From contig CADBRG010000258.1 in NCBI GenBank assembly GCA_902797015.1, positions 1 through 5,400 on the forward strand: a stretch of DNA of 5,400 bases, read 5' to 3'. Both the position numbers and the translations under genes were made by a program. Positions within the stretch are counted from its first letter, which is position 1. Each line of letters opens with the position of its first letter. The DNA comes from an uncultured Lachnospiraceae bacterium (GTDB taxonomy: Bacteria; Bacillota; Clostridia; Lachnospirales; Lachnospiraceae). Positions 1-4,919 of this stretch are shown here, one piece after another. The notes under the pieces are model-generated. The model was given only the letters and a program-made list of their open reading frames with translations. It was not told where the DNA came from and searched no databases.

Positions 1-48
1 CAGGATATCTTTACACATATCGATAAATACTTGATCAGCGTAACTCAT
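1..48 (-). CDS. thyA: Thymidylate synthase, N-terminal fragment (runs off left edge)
   Basis: Only the first 16 codons are inside the window, reading MSYADQVFIDMCKDIL on the minus strand. They resemble the start of thymidylate synthases of clostridial type, in which an MS.AD..FI..CKDI segment precedes the conserved STEGQ/VR region; that region would lie outside the window. The enzyme methylates dUMP to dTMP using methylene-tetrahydrofolate in the cytoplasm. The ATG at 48-46 is supported by a strong ribosome binding site, GGAGG, six bases upstream (about 55-59), and by an extended -10 promoter about 40 bases further up. The gene is divergent from apt. With so few residues the family call rests on recall of the N-terminal pattern. 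That a minus-strand gene begins here is firmer than its name. Confidence 0.6.
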   Translation of the reverse strand, partial: MSYADQVFIDMCKDIL

Positions 49-88
49 ACAAAACCTCCAAAAGGGTATATTTACTCAGAATGGATTA

Positions 89-117
89 ATTATAGCAGAA
101 ATGGCTCTCTACTAAAA
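89..117 (-). promoter_or_regulatory. Extended -10 promoter for the minus-strand gene at the left edge
   Basis: On the minus strand a perfect TATAAT (94-89) is preceded by TGC, giving the extended -10 form TGNTATAAT. The -35 is weak, TTTTAG at 117-112 with a 17-base spacer, as is common where an extended -10 is present. Transcription would start near 82, leaving a leader of about 35 bases with the GGAGG site before the ATG at 48. This is pattern matching, with no experimental support. Confidence 0.5.
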
Positions 118-183
118 GAGGTTACTTATCTAACACTCCTATTTATTTTGTTCCTATTTTTCTCTTCTCTTCTTGGAAAAATA

Positions 184-192
184 TGCTATACT
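184..192 (+). promoter_or_regulatory. Extended -10 promoter for apt
   Basis: TGCTATACT at 184-192 is an extended -10 element. No good -35 is seen: TTCTCT at 165-170 with a 16-base spacer is the best candidate. A start near 199 would give a leader of about 43 bases, and AGGAGA at 228-233 then supplies the ribosome binding site about eight bases before the apt ATG. It lies back to back with the minus-strand extended -10, so thyA and apt are divergently transcribed from a region of about 100 bp. Confidence 0.45.
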
Positions 193-241
193 ATTACAGG
201 TTTCATAATGAAATGAATACAAATTACAGGAGAATAACCTT

Positions 242-769
242 ATGAGCAAAAAACTTGAAGATTATGTAAGAAATATACCGGATTTCCCGGAACCGGGAAT
301 CATCTTTCGTGATATCACCACCGTCATCCAGGATCCGGACGGATTAAAGCTTGCGATCGATGGTATGTTAAAAGAACTCGAAGGCGTTGATTTTGATGTT
401 GTAGCAGGAACTGAATCCCGCGGCTTCGTCTTCGGAACCCCGGTAGCATATGCTTCCGGTAAAGGATTCGTCATGGTTCGCAAAAAAGGCAAATTACCCT
501 GCGAGACCATCTTCGAAGAGTATGATCTGGAATACGGTTCTGCTTCCGTAGAAATGCATACCGATTCCATCAAGCCGGGCCAGAAAGTTGTCCTGATCGA
601 CGACCTGATCGCTACCGGCGGAACCATCGAAGCTTCCATCAAAATGATCGAGCGTCTCGGTGGAGAAGTCGTAAAAGTCCTCTTCCTCATCGAGCTTGCC
701 GGTCTGAAAGGCCGTGAGCGTCTTAAAGGCTATGATGTATCATCCCTGATCTGCTATCCGGGCAAGTAA
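242..769 (+). CDS. apt: Adenine phosphoribosyltransferase
   Basis: Apt condenses adenine with PRPP to give AMP and pyrophosphate, salvaging adenine in the cytoplasm. The 175-residue length is typical for bacterial Apt. The family start signature is present: PDFPEPGIIFRDIT at about residues 13-26. So are the GTESRGF loop (56-62), the VRKKGKLP segment (79-86), the E-Y-G flexible-loop region (97-99) and the type I PRPP-binding motif VLIDDLIATGGT (117-128). AGGAGA lies about eight bases upstream of the ATG, which starts the family's usual MSKKLEDYVRNIP-type N-terminus, so the start is secure. The gene has its own promoter and converges on the deoD/mtnA cluster. A nucleoside phosphorylase there would release the adenine that Apt uses, so the proximity is functionally sensible. 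Nothing is missing or truncated. Confidence 0.96.
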   Translation: MSKKLEDYVRNIPDFPEPGIIFRDITTVIQDPDGLKLAIDGMLKELEGVDFDVVAGTESRGFVFGTPVAYASGKGFVMVRKKGKLPCETIFEEYDLEYGSASVEMHTDSIKPGQKVVLIDDLIATGGTIEASIKMIERLGGEVVKVLFLIELAGLKGRERLKGYDVSSLICYPGK

Positions 770-781
770 ACAGCCATTTGT

Positions 782-915
782 GCTGCGTTATAATGTCTTA
801 TAAAAAATAGTAATCAGAAAACAGAAAAAGGTGACTATATTTTACGTAAAAAGTAAAATATAGCACCTTTGTTGTTTCTGGAAATAACTGTGTTAATTTA
901 ACATTATAACGCAGC
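782..915. repeat. 134-bp long imperfect palindrome with 15-bp perfect terminal inverted repeats (MITE-like)
   Basis: The outer arms GCTGCGTTATAATGT (782-796) and ACATTATAACGCAGC (901-915) are exact reverse complements. Inside them, two 30-base segments (797-826 and 871-900) are partly complementary, for example CAGAAAACA against TTTCTG with a one-base shift. The centre is a near-perfect 18-bp stem with a 7-base loop. The segment lengths are symmetrical (15+30+19+7+18+30+15), so the whole element can fold on itself. There is no room for a coding gene. This architecture fits a miniature inverted-repeat element or REP-like intergenic repeat lodged between two convergent genes. The flanks share a six-base ACAGCC (770-775 and 917-922), which is only weak evidence for a target duplication. 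The inverted repeats are seen directly; the mobile origin is inferred. Confidence 0.7.
827..870. terminator. Bidirectional hairpin terminator between apt and deoD
   Basis: AAAGGTG (827-833) pairs with CACCTTT (864-870), and CTATATTTTAC (835-845) pairs with GTAAAATATAG (853-863). A834 is bulged and the loop is GTAAAAA (846-852). Read on the minus strand the stem is followed by five T residues and a further T-rich run (829 down to about 815), a good intrinsic terminator for the deoD cluster. Read on the plus strand it is followed by TTTGTTGTTT, a weaker tract serving apt. The long AT-rich stem makes bidirectional termination between the convergent genes likely. Confidence 0.65.
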
Positions 916-926
916 CACAGCCCGAT

Positions 927-1472
927 TTATAACGCAGCCCGGACAGCCGTCTTGAGCGCGATCTCCATCATCTCGTGGAAGCTCTCGCGGATCTCCTGCG
1001 GTGTGAGGAATTCGCCGTTGAAGATATGGTCTGAGATTGTGAGGATGGACAATGCACGCTTATGGCTTGCCATTGCTTCAAGATACAGGCCGGCTGTTTC
1101 CATCTCAACTGCCATCAGGCCCATGTCTTTTGCCTTCTGGTTAACAGTCTTATCCGGATGATAGAAGAAATCAGATGTATAAACGCTTCCGACATCTGCG
1201 GTAACGCCCATCTCTTCAGCAGCATTCACTGCAGCACGCAGCATTTCAAAGTCAGCAGTCGGTGCCGGTGTACCAACCAGCGGATAGGATCCGATGTGAT
1301 TGGAGTTGGTGGATGCTGTCATTGCGATCACAACGTCACGGACATGTACATCGTCCTGCAGACCGCCGCCGGATCCGACACGGATGATGGATTCTACATC
1401 GAAGAAGTTATAAAGCTCATGCGCATAAAGCACCATAGACGGTACGCCCATACCAGAGCCCATAACGGACAC
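927..1472 (-). CDS. Possible reinitiated C-terminal part of the nucleoside phosphorylase
   Basis: This is a secondary reading of the interrupted deoD. After the TAG at 1499-1497, a GTG at 1472-1470 is preceded by GAAGGA (1484-1479) with a six-base gap, a usable ribosome binding site 24 bases after the stop. Reinitiation would give 181 residues carrying RVGS, the purine-binding VEME segment and SDH. It would lack the phosphate loop GDPLR and Arg49, so it should not catalyse phosphorolysis by itself. The site could simply be coding sequence (EGKEV) that happens to look like a ribosome binding site. Use of this start is inference. Confidence 0.3.
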   Translation of the reverse strand: MSVMGSGMGVPSMVLYAHELYNFFDVESIIRVGSGGGLQDDVHVRDVVIAMTASTNSNHIGSYPLVGTPAPTADFEMLRAAVNAAEEMGVTADVGSVYTSDFFYHPDKTVNQKAKDMGLMAVEMETAGLYLEAMASHKRALSILTISDHIFNGEFLTPQEIRESFHEMMEIALKTAVRAAL

Positions 1473-1658
1473 TTCTTTTCCTTCGTAAGTTCCTGTCTAG
1501 CCATACATATTTCTGACATCGTTAAACAGAACCGGATTTTCCAGATAGGTCTCTGCGATAAATTTTGCGCGCAGCGGATCACCCGGCATCAGTACACATT
1601 TTGCAACGTGTGTTCCTTCCTTGATCTGAATACAAGCAGATGGTGATGTTGTCATCAT
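927..1658 (-). pseudogene. deoD: DeoD-type purine nucleoside phosphorylase interrupted by an in-frame amber codon
   Basis: The frame from ATG 1658 to TAA 927 spans 243 sense or amber codons, matching hexameric DeoD-type phosphorylases (E. coli 239). These split purine (deoxy)nucleosides with phosphate into base and ribose 1-phosphate. Codon 54 (1499-1497) is TAG, inside MYG*TGTYEGK; the E. coli residue there is Phe48, and Tyr or Phe is usual. No frameshift is present. The rest aligns to E. coli with a constant +6 offset: phosphate loop MPGDPLRAK (Gly26, Arg30), Arg49, RVGS (Arg93, Ser96), FY 165-166, VEME (185-187) and the acid Asp210 in SDH. Cys9 seems to replace E. coli His4, and Arg224 lies one place from the position of catalytic Arg217. 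GGAGGAAG precedes the ATG, which begins one base after the mtnA stop, so the two are translationally coupled. Without readthrough the products would be 53 residues plus a possible restart at GTG 1472. It could be a true pseudogene, a suppressed gene or a sequence error. Confidence 0.85.
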
Positions 1659-1659
1659 A

Positions 1660-2733
1660 TTAATCTTCCTCCATGATTTTCTTTAAATTCTCGTCAAACG
1701 GCGGATAAACAATACCCTTATCCGTAATGATCGCAGTCAGCAGCTCGTGATCTGTTACATCAAAAGCCGGATTATAGCATTTTACTTCCGGCAGTGCCAT
1801 CGGCTCCTGATACCACATGTTTTTGATCTCATCCGGATCACGCTGCTCGATCTTGATATCTGCACCTGTCGGGCAGTTCATATCGATTGTGGAACGCGGT
1901 CCCAATGTATAGAATGGGATGCCATAGTGCTTTGCGAGGATCGCAACACCGGATGTACCGATCTTATTTGCGAAATCACCGTTTGCTGCGATTCTGTCGC
2001 AGCCGACAAAGCAGGCCTGTACCCAGCCGTTCTTCATGACGATCGACGCCATATTGTCACAGATCAGCGTTACATCCACGCCGCCCTTCTGCAATTCATA
2101 GGAAGTCAGACGTGCACCCTGCAGCAGCGGTCTGGTCTCGTCAGAGAAAACATGAAAATCAATGCCGCGCTCTTTACCGAGGAAGATCGGACCAAGTGCC
2201 GTACCATACTTACTTGTCGCAAGCGGGCCAGCATTGCAATGTGTCAGGATACCGTCTCCGTCTTTTACAAGAGAAAGACCGTATTCTGCGATCCGATAGC
2301 ACATCAGGATATCCTCATCATGGATCGCGATCGACTCATCATGCAGCATGGAAACAAGCTCTGAAACACTCTTGTCCGTATTTGCATCGATCAATGCAAG
2401 CATCCGCTTTACAGCCCAGCTTAAGTTGACTGCTGTCGGACGGGAAGAGATCAGATACTCTCCGTCTTCATGCATGGATTTTACAAATGCATCGATATCC
2501 ATATCCTTTTTGCCCAGGGACAATACATACATTGCATAACCTGCGCAGATACCGATTGCCGGTGCTCCTCTGACTGCGAGTACTTTGATCGCATCATAGA
2601 TTTCTTTTGCCTGTGTCAGTTTCAGATAGATCTGACGATTCGGAAGCTGTGTCTGATCCAGGATCTCTACCGCCAGTTCATCATCAGAAAGATGTACACT
2701 GCAGTTTTTTCTGTCTTCTGCTGTTACAACCAT
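1660..2733 (-). CDS. mtnA: S-methyl-5-thioribose-1-phosphate isomerase (aldose-phosphate isomerase, eIF2B-like)
   Basis: MtnA converts 5-methylthioribose 1-phosphate to methylthioribulose 1-phosphate in methionine salvage; homologues also isomerise 5-deoxyribose 1-phosphate. The 357-residue length is normal. Family motifs appear in order: RGAPAIG (55-61), RPTAVNLSWA (98-107), THCNAG with the expected catalytic Cys166 (164-169), DETRPLLQGARLT (198-210), DNMAS (226-230), GCDRIAANGD with the expected catalytic Asp246 (244-253), then NKIGT and IEQRDPDE. The 80-residue distance between Cys166 and Asp246 equals that in the Bacillus subtilis enzyme (160/240). NPAFDVTDHELLTAIITDKG (321-340) is the usual C-terminal signature. 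The ATG follows an AGGAG about ten bases upstream and lies 18 bases after the preceding stop. Its own stop ends one base before deoD. The paired phosphorylase supports a role downstream of methylthioadenosine or 5'-deoxyadenosine cleavage. No other mtn genes (mtnK, mtnB, mtnW) are in the window, so the later fate of the sugar is unknown. Confidence 0.93.
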   Translation of the reverse strand: MVVTAEDRKNCSVHLSDDELAVEILDQTQLPNRQIYLKLTQAKEIYDAIKVLAVRGAPAIGICAGYAMYVLSLGKKDMDIDAFVKSMHEDGEYLISSRPTAVNLSWAVKRMLALIDANTDKSVSELVSMLHDESIAIHDEDILMCYRIAEYGLSLVKDGDGILTHCNAGPLATSKYGTALGPIFLGKERGIDFHVFSDETRPLLQGARLTSYELQKGGVDVTLICDNMASIVMKNGWVQACFVGCDRIAANGDFANKIGTSGVAILAKHYGIPFYTLGPRSTIDMNCPTGADIKIEQRDPDEIKNMWYQEPMALPEVKCYNPAFDVTDHELLTAIITDKGIVYPPFDENLKKIMEED

Positions 2734-2751
2734 ATTCTTTTACTCTCCTGT

Positions 2752-3240
2752 CTATTTTAAATTTTTCTTATACTGTAAGCCCTTTTGTTTCATCGCTTCA
2801 AACGATGTCTTAGCATAAAAACCTGCAATCAGTCCTGCAGCTCCCTCCGGCAGACAAATACCGCGCATCAGCGTCGTACCATCCGGATGTACAACTGCCA
2901 GGATCAAAGCAAGGAAAAAGACCAAACATGAAATGATCAGCGGCCCCGCCTGATAGGTTCTCAATGAAATCAATGCGATCAATGCTCCGACACAGGAAAA
3001 CATCCCTGAAACAAATGCGATCGCACCTGCACTGACCTCACCCTCAATCGCAGGGGTGATTCCCATCATGTATCCCATGATGATCATCACTGCTCCAATC
3101 GCAAAACCAATGACTGCGACCAGAATCTTTGCTCCACGAAACATCGGCATGGAGTTCTCGCGGTCTGACAGCATATCACTTGCTCTTTTTAAGTTCTGTT
3201 CATAGTTTGCCTGCCGCTTATCTTTAATATAAAATGCCAT
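2752..3240 (-). CDS. Uncharacterised small multi-pass membrane protein
   Basis: I do not recognise the family. The 162-residue protein has a charged, hydrophilic N-terminus (1-34, rich in Lys/Arg/Asp/Glu) followed by about four hydrophobic segments: roughly 36-61, 70-93, 98-116 and 126-143. It ends in a basic tail (KQKGLQYKKNLK). This predicts an integral membrane protein with both ends probably cytoplasmic, given the positive charges. No cleavable signal or catalytic motif is seen. An AGAGGGTG ribosome binding site about eight bases before the ATG supports the start. It lies 33 bases after the L,D-transpeptidase stop and 18 bases before mtnA, so it is co-transcribed. The position suggests either a cell-envelope partner of the transpeptidase or a transport role linked to salvage, but neither is shown by sequence. 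Confidence 0.8.
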   Translation of the reverse strand: MAFYIKDKRQANYEQNLKRASDMLSDRENSMPMFRGAKILVAVIGFAIGAVMIIMGYMMGITPAIEGEVSAGAIAFVSGMFSCVGALIALISLRTYQAGPLIISCLVFFLALILAVVHPDGTTLMRGICLPEGAAGLIAGFYAKTSFEAMKQKGLQYKKNLK

Positions 3241-3273
3241 ATCTTGTCACCCTCTTAAACCCATATATATCAA

Positions 3274-4731
3274 TTAATAGTACAAAATGACAGGTGTTCC
3301 CTCTGCCACATTGCTGTAAACAGAAGGCATCACAGAGGCCGGGATGTTAATACAACCATGGGAACCGTTTCCCTGCCAGATCGAACCGCCGAAATCACTT
3401 CTCCACGGCGCATCATGCAATCCGACACCTTCACCCGTGAGACGGATCCAGTAATCTGCATGTGATTCATATCCATAGGAACCATCTTCCTGGATATCAC
3501 CACGCATGATCTTGTCCTGCTGCTTGTCATACGCAAAATATGCGCCTTCCGGCGTACGATGCTTATCATCATCATTACCGGAAACAAAATCAGTGTCCAC
3601 AACGACGCTGCCGTCCTGATATACCCAGAGATGCTGCTCACTCAGAGAAACTTCTACATAAGTATTGCCAAAGCCGAAATTACTGTCAGGTTCTGCCGCT
3701 TCTGTCTTTTTATAGATCGGTGCTCTTGAAACTGCCTCACCGCTCTTTAAGTCTTCGGCGATCTGTTCTACTTCTTTTTCGGTATTGACTTTATATCCAT
3801 AATAGCCGACACCTTCAATATCAACGGTACTGCCGTTATGTGTATTGAATTTATGTCTGCGATAGATGGTATCAGCAACGGATGCGAGCTCTGATGCATA
3901 GGTGCTCAGATTTTCTTCCCAGGTTTCTTCATCAATATGGAAGGTGCCGTCCTCATCTTCTGTCAGCCATTCCATCCAGTCTTCTGCATCGAGAACGACA
4001 TCATCTCCATACGGAATATCATATGTAATACTGCCTAGGCCGATGGCATTCAGGCTTTCTACTTCTTTATTTAATTTCTTATCGTCCTGATAAACATCGG
4101 GTGACTGATAGATGCCTTTTGTCTCGTTTAGATCGATCTCATGCTTTGTCTCTGAACAAGCATTTGCCACTGCTTCGTATGCAGCTTCGGGATCCAACGT
4201 ATCCCCCATGACTTCAGGGATGATCACAAATGTCCCGTCCTGGTATTCCCGATAGGCATTAACAGGTTCTGTCATACTTTCCACATCGGTTTCCGGCAGA
4301 CTCAGAACCAGTTCTTTTAATTTTTCAGCGGAATACTCTGCTTCTGCGACACTCTCTGACTTCTTGCTCGGCAGATATCCTTTGATCCACGCCATCGGAT
4401 TCTGCGCTTTTAATGCCTCATCGATCTGCTCCGTACTGAAATGGAAGTCGATCTCAGAACCTGCGATCGTCTCCGACTTCTCATCGCGGAACTTCAGTGT
4501 GATGCTGTAATCTGAGGAAGTCTTTTCTACAGCTTCGATTGCTTCTGCTTCCGTCATATTTCCGACATTCACACCATTGATCTCTGAACCTCTGAAAAAG
4601 CGATCCTTATATAAAAATGCGCCCAATAAATAAAGCACACCCAAAGCGATAATGATCACCAGAACAATGATCAGCGTTTTTCTTCTTTGTTTCTTTAAGT
4701 ATTCCTGTTTTCGTTTTGTCTTAGCTGCCAT
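3274..4731 (-). CDS. Membrane-anchored L,D-transpeptidase (YkuD domain with PG-binding-4 type N-terminal region)
   Basis: L,D-transpeptidases make 3-3 peptidoglycan cross-links outside the membrane, using a cysteine nucleophile that resists most beta-lactams other than carbapenems. This 485-residue protein has a very basic N-terminus (1-18), one transmembrane anchor (about 19-41) and a long extracytoplasmic part. The stretch from about 45, FFRGSEINGVNVGNMTEAEA, is the typical entry to PG-binding-4/VanW-associated domains. A second such region seems to occupy about 225-345. The YkuD catalytic domain covers about 356-485 and holds HDAPWR (His439) and SHGCIN with His458 and nucleophile Cys460, all intact. 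The layout matches Enterococcus faecium Ldtfm and Clostridioides difficile Ldt proteins. AAGGA lies seven bases before the ATG. It is the first gene of the minus-strand cluster. No sortase or LysM motif is seen. Confidence 0.93.
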   Translation of the reverse strand: MAAKTKRKQEYLKKQRRKTLIIVLVIIIALGVLYLLGAFLYKDRFFRGSEINGVNVGNMTEAEAIEAVEKTSSDYSITLKFRDEKSETIAGSEIDFHFSTEQIDEALKAQNPMAWIKGYLPSKKSESVAEAEYSAEKLKELVLSLPETDVESMTEPVNAYREYQDGTFVIIPEVMGDTLDPEAAYEAVANACSETKHEIDLNETKGIYQSPDVYQDDKKLNKEVESLNAIGLGSITYDIPYGDDVVLDAEDWMEWLTEDEDGTFHIDEETWEENLSTYASELASVADTIYRRHKFNTHNGSTVDIEGVGYYGYKVNTEKEVEQIAEDLKSGEAVSRAPIYKKTEAAEPDSNFGFGNTYVEVSLSEQHLWVYQDGSVVVDTDFVSGNDDDKHRTPEGAYFAYDKQQDKIMRGDIQEDGSYGYESHADYWIRLTGEGVGLHDAPWRSDFGGSIWQGNGSHGCINIPASVMPSVYSNVAEGTPVILYY

Positions 4732-4800
4732 TTACGTGTCCTTCAATAAAGATACATATATATAGTGTTATTAAAATTATATAAACACAAATTATCTTTT

Positions 4801-4829
4801 ATCTTATATCATTGGATAAAAAGAGACAA
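4801..4829 (-). promoter_or_regulatory. Candidate promoter for the transpeptidase-mtnA-deoD cluster
   Basis: On the minus strand TTGTCT (4829-4824) and TAAGAT (4806-4801) are separated by 17 bases, a plausible sigma-A promoter giving a leader of about 65 bases. Alternatives in the same AT-rich stretch are TTATCC (4819-4814) with GATAAT (4796-4791), also at 17 bases, and an isolated TATAAT at 4781-4776 lacking a -35. No other promoter is obvious further down the cluster, so one of these probably drives all four genes. Which one is used cannot be decided by eye. Confidence 0.35.
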
Positions 4830-4847
4830 GCATTCTTTGTAAAAAAG

Positions 4848-4877
4848 TTGCATTATTTATGCGATTTCCCTTATACT
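4848..4877 (+). promoter_or_regulatory. Promoter for the MFS transporter gene
   Basis: TTGCAT (4848-4853) and TATACT (4872-4877) are separated by 18 bases, a good vegetative promoter pattern. The predicted start near 4884 falls inside the dyad at 4881-4899, as expected for repression by a regulator bound over +1. A TTGACA at 4888-4893 also looks like a -35, but it has no acceptable -10 before the ATG at 4920. Confidence 0.5.
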
Positions 4878-4880
4878 TAA

Positions 4881-4899
4881 TCAGTATTTGACATACTGA
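4881..4899. promoter_or_regulatory. Operator-like 19-bp dyad in front of the MFS gene
   Basis: TCAGTAT (4881-4887) and ATACTGA (4893-4899) are perfect inverted repeats around TTGAC. The short, exact 7-5-7 arrangement lies just after the -10 box and 21 bases before the start codon, which is typical of operators for TetR- or MarR-type repressors of drug exporters. It is too short and lacks the T-tract needed for a terminator. No regulator gene is in the window; it may follow or flank the transporter beyond the right edge. Confidence 0.5.
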
Positions 4900-4919
4900 A
4901 AGATAATAAGGTAGTAATT

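Noticed and set aside
31..216. 61-codon plus-strand open frame starting with TTG, with a hydrophobic stretch
   Set aside because: It overlaps the thyA start and both promoters, has no ribosome binding site before the TTG, and its hydrophobicity is explained by T-rich intergenic DNA.
262..690. 142-codon minus-strand frame inside apt
   Set aside because: This is a shadow of apt: Ser/Pro-rich translation with no ribosome binding site or family likeness.
770..922. ACAGCC direct repeat flanking the palindromic element as a target-site duplication
   Set aside because: Only six consecutive bases match, and the match does not continue up to the element ends: about 8 of 13 positions agree over the abutting segments. 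It is too weak to call a target duplication.
1062..1646. 194-codon plus-strand frame opposite deoD
   Set aside because: It is antisense to a recognisable enzyme and its translation is rich in Cys and His with no domain pattern. Its openness follows from the codon bias of the real gene, and it does not explain the TAG.
1747..2364. 205-codon plus-strand frame opposite mtnA
   Set aside because: The antisense translation is Cys-rich and low in motif content, with no plausible ribosome binding site, whereas the minus strand encodes a complete MtnA.
4796..4823. CTTTTATC ... GATAAAAAG inverted repeat in the divergent intergenic region
   Set aside because: Short, AT-only arms with an extra A are expected by chance in such AT-rich DNA. 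It overlaps the candidate minus promoter but gives no firm operator or terminator call.
4888..4916. TTGACA at 4888-4893 as the -35 of a second promoter for the exporter
   Set aside because: The hexamer 17 bases further on is GTAGTA and overlaps the ribosome binding and start region, so transcription would begin past the start codon.
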